DNA from: an uncultured Sphingobacteriales bacterium | Lineage (GTDB): Bacteria > Bacteroidota > Bacteroidia > Chitinophagales > Chitinophagaceae | Assembly: GCA_946479435.1 (NCBI GenBank) | Contig: CAMLFX010000021.1 | Location: forward strand, 1 to 39,141 | Length of the DNA: 39,141 bases | Direction of reading: 5' to 3' | In this document: positions 6,460 to 14,753 of the stretch, piece by piece | How positions within the stretch are numbered: position 1 is the first letter of the stretch | Layout: each line of letters begins with the position of its first letter | Notes under the pieces: generated by a model | What the model saw: only the letters and a program-made list of their open reading frames with translations | Told to the model about the DNA's origin: nothing | Database searches by the model: none | Translations under genes and position numbers: made by a program

Positions 6460-8370
6460 ATGAATAACAGCCTGCAACCGCTAAAAAGGTTTTTTTTACA
6501 ATTTGTACTGCTACTATGCCTTTACAGCATAAGCAGATGTGTGTTTACACTTATGAATATTGCATACTTTGGTGGCATAACCCTGCCAATGTATATGCAC
6601 ATGGCATGGGCGGGGCTCAGGTTCGATATAGCTACTATTGTTCTTATCAATCTGCCCTATATACTGCTCTTATTTTTACCATTCCCTTTCTTCAGGCTGA
6701 AATGGTGGGATAAGTGGATGCATTGGTTGTTCGTAGTGCTTAACAGTTTTGTTTTTTCTTTCGAAATATCGGACTGGGCCTATTTCCCTTTCACATTAAA
6801 ACGTGCAACATCGGACGTGCTGGATATGCTGATGCGCACGGGCGATTTTGCCCTGCAGGTGCCCCATTTTCTTACAGATTATTGGTACATATTTGTAACG
6901 GTTGCATTAATGGTTTTTCTGCTGGCAAAATGCAATATACTGATACGAAAAGCCACACCCATTGCTGCCCACCCCTGGAAGGGCAGGCAATATGCACTAT
7001 ATACGCTGCAATGCATACTGGTATTTAGCCTATGTGTAGTTGCAGCCCGTGGCGGCTTACAACGCAGCCCGCTGAACATAGGCAATGCCATACAGGCTGA
7101 GGGTGGCAAATACGCACCGGTAGTTTTAAATACCCCATATAGCATAGTAGCTACCTATGCCGGTGAGCGATTGCCCGAGCTCCATTTTTATAGCGATAAA
7201 GAATTAGCCCAATACATACAACCTGTAAAACAATATACAGCTAACACCTTCCGCCCTAAAAATGTGGTAGTCATTATACTGGAAAGTTTTTCAAAGCAGT
7301 TTACAGGGCTGGGCAAATTTAAAAGCTATACCCCATTTTTAGATAGCCTGATGCAACAAAGCTATGTTTGCACCAATGCGTATGCTAACGCATTGCACTC
7401 AGCAGAAGGCATTCCGGCTATCATAGCAGGCATACCTGCGCTTATGTCTGAGCCTTTCACTACTTCCTATTACGGCACTAACGGCATTACCGCAATACCC
7501 AACCTGCTGAAGCAAAAAGGATACACTACATCGTTTTACCACGGTGGCAGCAACGGCACTATGAGTTTCGACATATTTGCCGCAAACGCCGGCTACGAGA
7601 ATTATTATGGCCGTAAAGAATATGATAATGAAGCGGATTATGATGGCAACTGGGGTATATGGGATGAACCTTTCCTGCAATATTTTGCTGCCGGCCTGAA
7701 AAAAACCAAACAACCTTTTTTCTCTACTGTATTCACCCTTACCTCGCACGATCCTTTTCGCATACCTGAAAAATATCGTAACAGCTTGCCTGATGGCCCG
7801 CTGAAAATACAGCAATGCATCGCATACACCGATATGGCACTGCGTAAATTTTTCGAAAGCGCATCGAAAGAAGCATATTTTAATAATACACTGTTTATCA
7901 TTACCCCTGACCACTGCTCCTTATTAACGCAAGATGATAAAGTGTATAACAATATGGGCTTCTACCGCATACCGCTTATATTTTATGCCCCCGGCGATAC
8001 CAATATGAAGGGGCGAAACGATGCACTGGTGCAACAGATAGATATACTACCCAGCATTATGGATTATGTGGGTTATGACAAACCTTATTATGCACTGGGC
8101 AACAGCATTTTTAAGAATGTGCCGCAGCGGTATGTTATTAACGAACTGAATAAAAGCTACGAATGCGTAATGGGTGACTATATTCTGAAATCGGAAGGGT
8201 TTGAGTTTACATCAGTATGCCATTACCCAACCGACAGTGCCTGCACCAATAACCTGGCTACACAACCTGAAGGCAAAGCAGCGGCCGCTAAAATGCAACC
8301 ATACCTGAAAGCCTTTATACAGGCCTATAACTATGGTATGATACATAACGCGATGGAAGTAAAACAATAA
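6460..8370 (+). CDS. LTA synthase family protein (membrane-anchored sulfatase/phosphoglycerol transferase-like)
   Basis: 636 residues. Five predicted membrane helices (about 11-33, 50-76, 88-104, 139-161, 178-197) precede a large periplasmic alkaline-phosphatase-superfamily domain. Metal and active-site landmarks are E275 in IILESFSKQF, S314 in ALHSAEGIPA at the position of the nucleophile (Thr in true LTA synthases), and the TPDHCS metal-binding motif near residue 480. The architecture matches LtaS/MdoB proteins, which move phosphoglycerol or phosphoethanolamine head groups. Gram-negative Bacteroidota lack lipoteichoic acid, so the substrate is probably a lipid or glycan and remains unknown. 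It abuts the DinB-like gene with no gap; the next gene begins 61 bases later behind its own promoter-like motif. Confidence 0.88.
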   Translation: MNNSLQPLKRFFLQFVLLLCLYSISRCVFTLMNIAYFGGITLPMYMHMAWAGLRFDIATIVLINLPYILLLFLPFPFFRLKWWDKWMHWLFVVLNSFVFSFEISDWAYFPFTLKRATSDVLDMLMRTGDFALQVPHFLTDYWYIFVTVALMVFLLAKCNILIRKATPIAAHPWKGRQYALYTLQCILVFSLCVVAARGGLQRSPLNIGNAIQAEGGKYAPVVLNTPYSIVATYAGERLPELHFYSDKELAQYIQPVKQYTANTFRPKNVVVIILESFSKQFTGLGKFKSYTPFLDSLMQQSYVCTNAYANALHSAEGIPAIIAGIPALMSEPFTTSYYGTNGITAIPNLLKQKGYTTSFYHGGSNGTMSFDIFAANAGYENYYGRKEYDNEADYDGNWGIWDEPFLQYFAAGLKKTKQPFFSTVFTLTSHDPFRIPEKYRNSLPDGPLKIQQCIAYTDMALRKFFESASKEAYFNNTLFIITPDHCSLLTQDDKVYNNMGFYRIPLIFYAPGDTNMKGRNDALVQQIDILPSIMDYVGYDKPYYALGNSIFKNVPQRYVINELNKSYECVMGDYILKSEGFEFTSVCHYPTDSACTNNLATQPEGKAAAAKMQPYLKAFIQAYNYGMIHNAMEVKQ

Positions 8371-8402
8371 AGTCCGCTATTATTTTTCTAGTTGTTCCGT
8401 TG

Positions 8403-8410
8403 TACCTTTA
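8403..8410 (+). promoter_or_regulatory. Probable -7 element for the small membrane protein
   Basis: TACCTTTA differs from TAnnTTTG at the last base and lies 21 bases before the ATG at 8432. Confidence 0.3.
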
Positions 8411-8431
8411 AAGCGCAAAACCAATCTTACT

Positions 8432-8896
8432 ATGCAACAAGGCTTATTACACTTACATAATTTTATGCGCTGGGTAGTGTTATTATTTGCTCTGCTAACC
8501 ATTATACGCGGTATGCGTGGAATGGGCGGCGGTAAAGCATTTACCGGCAGCGATAAGAAGACTGCTATGTTCCTGATGATAAGCTGCGATATACAGCTTT
8601 TGCTGGGCCTTGCACTCTATTTTATGAAAGGCTGGTTTACCGTACTTACATCGGGTGGCGATGTGATGAGCAATAAATACAACCGCTTTTTTGCGGTGGA
8701 ACATCTGTTTGGTATGCTGGTGGCTATTGTATTAATACATATAGCTTATGCAAGTGTGAAGAAAAATATTGCCGACCAGGCTAAATTCAAAAAACTATTC
8801 TGGTATACGCTGATAGCTGTACTAATTATATTGGCAACCATACCATGGCCTGGTCGTGAGCTGATAGGCCGCCCGCTATTCCCTGGCATGCAATAA
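8432..8896 (+). CDS. Four-helix membrane protein with conserved-looking histidines (cytochrome-b-like?)
   Basis: 154 residues with four hydrophobic helices (about 11-27, 46-66, 90-110, 121-138). Histidines H7, H9, H91 and H103 sit at or in the helices (LLHLHNFMRW, AVEHLFGML, VLIHIAY), a layout that could ligate heme b within a four-helix bundle. Similar small proteins occur widely in Bacteroidota and are sometimes labelled cytochrome B; I cannot confirm heme binding. The stop is five bases before the start of the acyltransferase gene, so the two are probably one operon. Confidence 0.75.
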   Translation: MQQGLLHLHNFMRWVVLLFALLTIIRGMRGMGGGKAFTGSDKKTAMFLMISCDIQLLLGLALYFMKGWFTVLTSGGDVMSNKYNRFFAVEHLFGMLVAIVLIHIAYASVKKNIADQAKFKKLFWYTLIAVLIILATIPWPGRELIGRPLFPGMQ

Positions 8897-8901
8897 TTTG
8901 T

Positions 8902-9639
8902 ATGGTCAGGAAAATATTGCAGCCCTTTTATACTGCTTATGTATTGCTCACTTTTTTAGTGTGCCTGCTGGTAGCTTTCCCCTTTTTTGTAATTCTTGGT
9001 ATCAATGATAAACCGGGTGCCCGTAAAATAATCTGGTATATAGTACACTATTGGTCGCTGGGATGGTTGTTTTGTATCGGTATGCCTATGCGCAGGCTGG
9101 GATATAACCCTGACTTCAGTCAGCGGTATGTTATTGTAGCCAATCATATCTCTTATATAGACACTATAGATATTTACGCGGCCATCCCTTCTTATTTCCG
9201 TACGCTGGCTAAAAAAGAAATGGCTGCCATACCCATATTTGGCTTTGTATATAAGCAACTCACCATACTTGTAGACCGCAGCAGCGCGCAAAGCCGCTCG
9301 AAGAGCCTGCGGCTTATGTGGCGCGCGGTGAAGAACGAATCGCATATCACTATTTTCCCTGAGGGTACCTTTAATGAAGAAGACACCCCGCTAAAGGATT
9401 TTTTTGATGGTGCTTTCAGGCTGGCCATTAATACACAGGCACCTGTACTGCCCCTGCTACTACCCGATACCGTGAACCGCTGGCACTACAGCGGCTGGTA
9501 CAAGCTATGGCCCGGACGCAACAGGGGCATTTTCCTGGAGCCGATACCTACTGAGGGATTGACGATGACAGACTTGCCTGCATTGAAGGAAAAAGTGCAC
9601 AAACTAATGTCGGGAACACTGGTAGCAAGCAAACACTAA
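8902..9639 (+). CDS. plsC: 1-acyl-sn-glycerol-3-phosphate acyltransferase family protein
   Basis: 245 residues. An N-terminal membrane helix (about 11-33) anchors a PlsC-type acyltransferase domain. The HX4D catalytic motif is NHISYID (H82, D87), the glycerol-3-phosphate-binding motif is FPEGT (152-156), and LPLLLPD lies further on. The family acylates lysophosphatidic acid to phosphatidic acid at the inner membrane. Bacteroidota often carry several paralogues, some of which acylate ornithine or other lipids, so the exact acceptor is not certain. It follows the small membrane protein with a five-base gap. Confidence 0.92.
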   Translation: MVRKILQPFYTAYVLLTFLVCLLVAFPFFVILGINDKPGARKIIWYIVHYWSLGWLFCIGMPMRRLGYNPDFSQRYVIVANHISYIDTIDIYAAIPSYFRTLAKKEMAAIPIFGFVYKQLTILVDRSSAQSRSKSLRLMWRAVKNESHITIFPEGTFNEEDTPLKDFFDGAFRLAINTQAPVLPLLLPDTVNRWHYSGWYKLWPGRNRGIFLEPIPTEGLTMTDLPALKEKVHKLMSGTLVASKH

Positions 9640-9667
9640 ACGAGCCTTGTAAACGGCATAAATAACT

Positions 9668-9675
9668 TACCTTTG
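9668..9675 (+). promoter_or_regulatory. -7 promoter element for ychF
   Basis: TACCTTTG is an exact match 20 bases before the ychF ATG. CTTG at 9646-9649 is a one-mismatch -33 box with 18-bp spacing. Confidence 0.55.
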
Positions 9676-9695
9676 CGCAAATTTTTTTACGCGAC

Positions 9696-10793
9696 ATGGC
9701 ATTGCAAGTAGGTATAGTAGGGCTTCCCAACGTAGGCAAATCAACATTATTCAATGCGGTAAGCAACAGCGCAAAAGCACAGGCTTCCAACTACAGGTTC
9801 TGCACCATAGAGCCTAATGTAGGGCAGGTTGATGTACCGGACGAACGCCTCGATAAACTGGCCGAACTGGTACAGCCACAACGTATTGTACCTACTACTA
9901 TTGAATTTGTGGATATTGCCGGCCTGGTAAAAGGTGCCAGCAAAGGCGAAGGCCTGGGTAACAAGTTTTTGGCTAATATACGCGAGGTAGATGCCATAGT
10001 ACATGTGATACGCTGTTTTGAAGACGAAAACATATTGCGCGAAGAAGGTGATATAAACCCGGTAAGCGATAAAGAAATAATAGATACCGAGCTGCAACTG
10101 AAAGACCTGGACAGTGTAGAAAAGAAAATGCAGCGCTACGAGAAAATAGCTAAGAATGATCCTAAAGCGAAGCGTGTGTTCGATGTGCTAGTTCAGTGCA
10201 AAGAACATCTGTCGCAAGGAAAGAATATACGTGGCCTGCAACTGGAAGGTGAGGACCTGGAAGCAATAGCAGATTTATTTTTGCTAACGCAGAAACCTGT
10301 ATTGTATGTTGCTAACATTGACGAAGGTTCGATACACACAGGTAATAAATACTCTGAAGCGCTTGTGAAAGCAGCGCAGGCAGAAGGTGCAGATGTAATT
10401 GTAATGAACAATTCTATAGAAGCACAAATATCAGAAATGGAGAGTGCCGAGGATAAAGAACTGTTCCTTTCTGAATACGGACTTACAGAGCCGGGCCTTA
10501 ACCGCCTGATACGCGCTGCTTACAAATTGCTGAACCTGATCACTTACTTTACTGCAGGCGTGCAGGAGGTGCGTGCCTGGACCATACATACCGGCTGGAA
10601 GGCACCACAAGCCGCCAGCGTGATACATACCGATTTTGAGAAAGGTTTTATAAAGGCCGAAACCATTGCCTACAAAGACTACATACAATACAAAAATGAA
10701 GCTGCCTGCCGCGAGAATGGTAAGCTACGCATAGAAGGTAAAGAATATGTAGTGCAGGATGGTGATGTACTGCACTTCCGGTTTAACGTGTAG
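9696..10793 (+). CDS. ychF: Ribosome-associated P-loop ATPase YchF (OLA1 family)
   Basis: 365 residues, the full family length. It has GLPNVGKST (8-16) as Walker A, a DIAGLVKGASKGEGLGN switch region, and NIDE in place of the GTPase NKxD motif, the change that gives YchF its preference for ATP. A coiled-coil insertion follows the G domain, and a C-terminal TGS domain contains the ending VQDGDVLHFRFNV. YchF/OLA1 binds ribosomes and modulates stress responses. It is monocistronic, with its own promoter element, and its 3' end overlaps the convergent response-regulator gene by 11 bp with no terminator visible. Confidence 0.97.
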   Translation: MALQVGIVGLPNVGKSTLFNAVSNSAKAQASNYRFCTIEPNVGQVDVPDERLDKLAELVQPQRIVPTTIEFVDIAGLVKGASKGEGLGNKFLANIREVDAIVHVIRCFEDENILREEGDINPVSDKEIIDTELQLKDLDSVEKKMQRYEKIAKNDPKAKRVFDVLVQCKEHLSQGKNIRGLQLEGEDLEAIADLFLLTQKPVLYVANIDEGSIHTGNKYSEALVKAAQAEGADVIVMNNSIEAQISEMESAEDKELFLSEYGLTEPGLNRLIRAAYKLLNLITYFTAGVQEVRAWTIHTGWKAPQAASVIHTDFEKGFIKAETIAYKDYIQYKNEAACRENGKLRIEGKEYVVQDGDVLHFRFNV

Positions 10794-11451
10794 CATTAAA
10801 TATACTGGCAATACCCTCGCGCAAGGCATACATGGCAAGCCCTGTGCGCGATGTAACATGCAGCTTGGTAAAGAGCTTATCGCGGTAGCCATCTACAGTG
10901 CGGGGGCTGCAACCCATGCGGTCGGCTATTTCTTTATAGGTAAGCTCGGTACAGCATAATTTCAGGAATTGCTTTTCATTGTCGGTTATAGGTATATAAC
11001 GTTCATCTTCCTCTTGTAGCTGTGCTATATCCAGCACATCAGAACCTATAGCCTTGGAATAATAAAAGCCAGTAGTGTGTATCTGTACAATTGCATCTTT
11101 CAGTTCTTCAGGTTCAATATCTTTTAATACATAGCCTGTAGCCCCGCAATGCAGCATACGTATTATGGTGAAATCCTGATCGTACATGGAAACAGCCAGA
11201 ATTTTTATATCAGGCCATTTCTGTTTTACCTGTTTAGCAGTTTCAAACCCATCCAACACAGGCATATTAATATCCAGCAAACAAACATTCGGCTTCTTTG
11301 CAGCTTCCCCAATCAGTTTTATTAATTCCGCTCCGTTACCTGCATCAAACAATACTTCAATCTCATCAAAATCGGACATGAGTTCGCAGATACCTTTGCG
11401 GAATAAGGCATGATCATCGGCTATAGCAATCTTGATCTTATTAGCTAACAT
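10783..11451 (-). CDS. LuxR/NarL-type response regulator
   Basis: 222 residues. The receiver domain (about 5-125) has the acidic pair in ADDHALFRKG, the phospho-acceptor D60 in LLDINMP and K109 in YVLKD. A NarL-type helix-turn-helix follows (about 150-215: LTYKEIADRMGCSPRTVDGYR). It is the last gene of a four-gene minus-strand unit and starts four bases after the histidine kinase stop, so it is that kinase's cognate regulator. Its target genes are not visible here. The tail overlaps ychF by 11 bp in convergent orientation. Confidence 0.95.
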   Translation of the reverse strand: MLANKIKIAIADDHALFRKGICELMSDFDEIEVLFDAGNGAELIKLIGEAAKKPNVCLLDINMPVLDGFETAKQVKQKWPDIKILAVSMYDQDFTIIRMLHCGATGYVLKDIEPEELKDAIVQIHTTGFYYSKAIGSDVLDIAQLQEEDERYIPITDNEKQFLKLCCTELTYKEIADRMGCSPRTVDGYRDKLFTKLHVTSRTGLAMYALREGIASIFNATR

Positions 11452-11455
11452 TTAT

Positions 11456-12238
11456 CTAAGTACGCGGTATGTTCAGTTTAATAGTTGTTCCTTCTCCTTT
11501 TCCCGAATCGATTGTGAGGCTGCCTTGCAATAACGCTACCCTTGTATTCATATTCATAAGACCCAGGCCCGCACCTTGTTTTTTCTCATTCACATCAAAA
11601 CCATTTCCATTATCCGCTATTGATACGATAAGGTTTTGCGGATGGTAGGTAATATCTATCTTAATAGTATCCGGCTCTCCGTGTTTCAGGGCATTGGCTA
11701 TAGATTCCTGCACTATGCGGAATAGCAGCAAGTTCTTCTCCTGTCCCAGCGGGTAAGCATCTCCATGCATGTCAAAAGTACAATTTATATTCTTCGCCGA
11801 GGTGATATAATTCAGTTCTTTTTGTATAATTTCCTCAAGGTCAGCATTTAATATCATGCCCCCATTAGCAGTATGACTTATTGTACGCAGATCGGAAATA
11901 GCTTTGGTAAGCAATTCGGTGCTTTGTTTGGCTGTGTTTTGAATGGCTTCATCGTTTGAATTCCTGGCTATTTTGTACAAGTGCAGTTTGGCTATACTGA
12001 GTATCTGCCCTACATTATCGTGTATTTCTTCTGAGAAATATTTGAGGGATTGCTCCTGTACTTCGAGGCGTGTTTGCAGCAATTCATTTTTAAAAGCATG
12101 CTCCAACTCCTGTTTTTCAAGCTTGTGTTGGAACTGTTTCCGTTTCTGTAACACCACATACATGATCATAAAAAAAGAGAATAGGGTGAGGATCAGGGTT
12201 CCAAAAACAAATACCGCTATGGTAGTAGTTGCATTCAA
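11456..12238 (-). CDS. HisKA_3-type sensor histidine kinase
   Basis: 260 residues if it starts at the TTG at 12238, which overlaps the upstream TGA as TTGA. The first ATG in frame (12292) would overlap the upstream gene by 58 bp and add 18 non-characteristic residues. There is one N-terminal membrane helix (about 6-30), then a charged coiled coil, the HPK7-type phospho-acceptor helix with SEEIHDNVGQ (His 73 from the TTG), and a HATPase_c domain with ESIANALKHG (N box) and ADNGNGFD (G1 box). It has no periplasmic sensor domain, so the signal must come from a partner, plausibly the membrane protein encoded just upstream. It phosphorylates the regulator at 10783-11451. Confidence 0.9.
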   Translation of the reverse strand: MNATTTIAVFVFGTLILTLFSFFMIMYVVLQKRKQFQHKLEKQELEHAFKNELLQTRLEVQEQSLKYFSEEIHDNVGQILSIAKLHLYKIARNSNDEAIQNTAKQSTELLTKAISDLRTISHTANGGMILNADLEEIIQKELNYITSAKNINCTFDMHGDAYPLGQEKNLLLFRIVQESIANALKHGEPDTIKIDITYHPQNLIVSIADNGNGFDVNEKKQGAGLGLMNMNTRVALLQGSLTIDSGKGEGTTIKLNIPRT

Positions 12239-12888
12239 ACGCGCTTCATTTTCCTGAAAGATAGAAACACTATTGCAAATCCGGAATAGCAAAGCACATT
12301 AATTACCCATATCATAACACCAAGCCATTGAATGTTGTTGGCCGTAGATTCAAATAAGGCATGCCATACTAACCAGTAGCAAAAAGTAAAACTCCAAAAA
12401 GTAAGAAGTAAAGCTGTGTACCAAAACCGTTTATAAGAAAATATTTCTATTAGTTCATCCCCTAACAACAAATCGTAGAAGGAATAGAGGCACATACCAA
12501 TAACAAGAAATGATTCAACAATAAGCACGTTTGAATTAAATACTTTAAAGATGCTTTGTATGAATATTGAATTTATTATACTAAAAACAACTGCAAAGCC
12601 AGCAATTATCCAACCTATATTTTTTTTATTGAATTTTTCGATGCTAAAATTAAAATATAGGCTCAATAAGACCGTCTGTATTGGATTATATATATGGAAG
12701 ACAACAATGTTATTATGGTACTTTACCGCAAAAAAGGTTGCAATAGCTTCACTAATAAATGTTGACGAAACAAATAACACGATAATCTTAGAGGCCTTAT
12801 CCATTCTTGGGTAATAGATAAGGCCTACTATTGAGCCAGTCAATAAAATTGACTGATAAATAATCGTTTTAATTAACCACCAAGTCAT
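12235..12888 (-). CDS. Polytopic membrane protein of a two-component module, unknown function
   Basis: 217 residues with about seven hydrophobic helices and short polar loops (a first segment from MTWWLIKTIIYQS and a last one ending VFLSFRKMKRV). I do not recognise a named domain. Phe, Tyr and Trp are abundant in the helices, with a Trp/His patch (YWLVWHALFES) near the C-terminus. Its start shares one base with the stop of the small protein upstream (TAATG), and its stop overlaps the proposed kinase start. The tight linkage and the kinase's lack of a sensor domain suggest it is the membrane sensor or a kinase partner. That role is inference. Confidence 0.8.
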   Translation of the reverse strand: MTWWLIKTIIYQSILLTGSIVGLIYYPRMDKASKIIVLFVSSTFISEAIATFFAVKYHNNIVVFHIYNPIQTVLLSLYFNFSIEKFNKKNIGWIIAGFAVVFSIINSIFIQSIFKVFNSNVLIVESFLVIGMCLYSFYDLLLGDELIEIFSYKRFWYTALLLTFWSFTFCYWLVWHALFESTANNIQWLGVMIWVINVLCYSGFAIVFLSFRKMKRV

Positions 12889-13217
12889 TAGATAGTATCA
12901 TTACCAGCAGTACCGGAGGGGCATTGCGGCGGGCATACATCGCATTGGTCCATTACCGTAGTACCGTTCGTTACATAGTCGCCATTAGCATCTACGCCCA
13001 CTATAACCAGGGTAAGTGCTGATGTGCTGGTGTTTTGCGCTAACATAAATTTCAGATTTACCACCTGCGGGTGTTCGTGAACAAACGAACAAATCATTTT
13101 AGCATCGCAAATGAAAGATTTCGCGGGGAGTTTATTCGTGTCAAAATAGTTTGTAATAAATTTCTGGATGTACTCGTTTGCTGTTGCGATGGGGATGTAA
13201 CTTCCGATTGTTGTCAT
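12888..13217 (-). CDS. Small conserved protein with C-terminal CPPxC motif, first gene of the two-component module
   Basis: 109 residues, soluble, no signal peptide. It begins MTTIGSYIPIATANEYIQKF, has a predicted alpha/beta middle containing MLAQNTSTSALTLVIVGVD, and ends with a cysteine-rich tail (CDVCPPQC). I recall similar proteins in Bacteroidota, about 100-130 residues with an IVGVDxxG strand and a terminal CPPxC, often several per genome and without an assigned function; I cannot confirm this by search. The tail could bind a metal or form a redox-active pair. It leads the operon, sharing one base with the downstream membrane-protein gene, so it probably acts in the same pathway. Confidence 0.78.
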   Translation of the reverse strand: MTTIGSYIPIATANEYIQKFITNYFDTNKLPAKSFICDAKMICSFVHEHPQVVNLKFMLAQNTSTSALTLVIVGVDANGDYVTNGTTVMDQCDVCPPQCPSGTAGNDTI

Positions 13218-13370
13218 AGTTTCTTCTTTAGTTTTAGCGTTAAGGAATAAGTTATAACCTAAAAGTATCTTGTCTAAGCAACTAAAAAAAGAGTGTTTTC
13301 ACGGTATTTTTACACCTCCCTCCAAAGGTGGTATTTTTATATTTACAACTCCATATAGTTCATTAGTTCG

Positions 13371-13378
13371 TACCTTTC
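13371..13378 (+). promoter_or_regulatory. Probable -7 element for the aminopeptidase gene
   Basis: TACCTTTC has one mismatch to TAnnTTTG, 25 bases before the ATG at 13404, in a 186-bp divergent intergenic region. No matching element was found for the opposite module. Confidence 0.3.
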
Positions 13379-13403
13379 GGCCTTTCAAATATTTTTTACA
13401 GAA

Positions 13404-14702
13404 ATGAAATATTTACCGATCCCAGCTTCATTGCACATACAAAACCGCCAGCGTTTTGTAAAAAAAATGAAACCAAATTCCGTAGCCATATTTCCCGGCA
13501 ACCCTGTGCTGCCCACTAATGGCGATGCCATTTATACCTACCGCCCTAATGCTGATATTATCTGGCTTTCGGGTATAGTACAGGAAAAATCGATGGTAGT
13601 GCTGTACCCTGATAACCCTGACGCCAATGCGCGTGAAGTATTGGTGCTGCTGCGCCCTAACGAAAATCTTGAAAAATGGGAAGGCCATAAGCTTCGTAAA
13701 GATGAAGCTACCGCAATATCGGGCATTAAGAATGTACAATGGGTAGATAGCTTTGATGCAATGCTGCAGGTAATGATGCACCATGCAGATAATGTGTACC
13801 TGAATACGAATGAAAATGACCGCCTGGACACATCGCTCTTCCGTGCAGACCTAATGTATGCACAGGAGCTGATGCGCCGCTACCCCTTACATAACTATGA
13901 GCGTGCCGCGCGCATAATGAAAGAACTAAGGGCCGTAAAAACAAAAGAAGAAATAGCTGTTACCAAAGTAGCAGTCGACATAACCGATAAAGCTTTCCGC
14001 AGGGTGATGCAATTTGTAGAGCCCGGAGTTTATGAATATGAGATAGAAGCAGAAATAACACATGAATTCTTACGCAACCGCGCCGAACGCCATGCTTACG
14101 ATTGCATTATAGCATCGGGCGACAGGGCACGTGTACTGCACTATGTAGAAAACAACCAGGAATGTAAAGACGGAGAGTTAATACTTATGGATTTTGGCGC
14201 ATACTATGGCAACTATGCAGCTGATATGACACGCACTATACCAGTGAATGGTAAATTCAGCAAACGCCAGCGCGAGGTATATACAGCAGTATTGGATGTG
14301 CACAACTTTGCTAAAAAACTTCTGAAACCGGGGATCTCTGTTATCGATTATACAAATAAAGTAAACCTTGAAACAGAAAAGCAATTGCTGAAACTGGGCT
14401 TGCTGACTAAGGCTGATGTAAAAAACCAGGATCCTGAAAACCCTGCTTATCGCAAATATTTCTACCATGGCGTATCGCACCACCTGGGTATAGATGTGCA
14501 CGACCTGGGCACCCGCACAGAGCCACTGAAAGAAGGCATGCTACTGACAGTAGAACCCGGTATTTATATTGAAGAGGAACAAATGGGTATTCGTATAGAG
14601 AATAATATATGGATAACCAAGACCGGGAATATTGACCTTTTTGCAGGCATACCCATAACTGCCGATGAGATAGAAGCCGCTATGAAACGTAAAAAGAAAT
14701 AA
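13404..14702 (+). CDS. pepP: Xaa-Pro aminopeptidase (M24B, aminopeptidase P family)
   Basis: 432 residues with the two-domain M24B plan. An N-terminal AMP_N domain (about 1-135, with NSVAIFPGNP and FxWLSG-like IIWLSGI) precedes the pita-bread domain. Metal ligands are visible: D263 in LMDFGAYYG, D274 in YAADMTRT, His in HGVSHHLGIDVHD, Glu in VEPGIYIEEE and Glu in GIRIENN. It removes N-terminal residues preceding proline and normally uses two Mn ions in the cytoplasm. It is monocistronic and closed by the bidirectional terminator at 14713-14753. Confidence 0.95.
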   Translation: MKYLPIPASLHIQNRQRFVKKMKPNSVAIFPGNPVLPTNGDAIYTYRPNADIIWLSGIVQEKSMVVLYPDNPDANAREVLVLLRPNENLEKWEGHKLRKDEATAISGIKNVQWVDSFDAMLQVMMHHADNVYLNTNENDRLDTSLFRADLMYAQELMRRYPLHNYERAARIMKELRAVKTKEEIAVTKVAVDITDKAFRRVMQFVEPGVYEYEIEAEITHEFLRNRAERHAYDCIIASGDRARVLHYVENNQECKDGELILMDFGAYYGNYAADMTRTIPVNGKFSKRQREVYTAVLDVHNFAKKLLKPGISVIDYTNKVNLETEKQLLKLGLLTKADVKNQDPENPAYRKYFYHGVSHHLGIDVHDLGTRTEPLKEGMLLTVEPGIYIEEEQMGIRIENNIWITKTGNIDLFAGIPITADEIEAAMKRKKK

Positions 14703-14712
14703 GATCTGCTCT

Positions 14713-14753
14713 AAAAACATAAAGCCCCGCAATTTGCGGGGCTTTATGTTTTT
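14713..14753. terminator. Bidirectional intrinsic terminator
   Basis: An 18-bp perfect stem (AAAAACATAAAGCCCCGC at 14713-14730 with its complement at 14736-14753) and a 5-nt loop. A-tracts and T-tracts on both sides allow termination of the aminopeptidase and of the convergent DUF4293 gene, whose stop codon overlaps the stem end. Confidence 0.93.
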
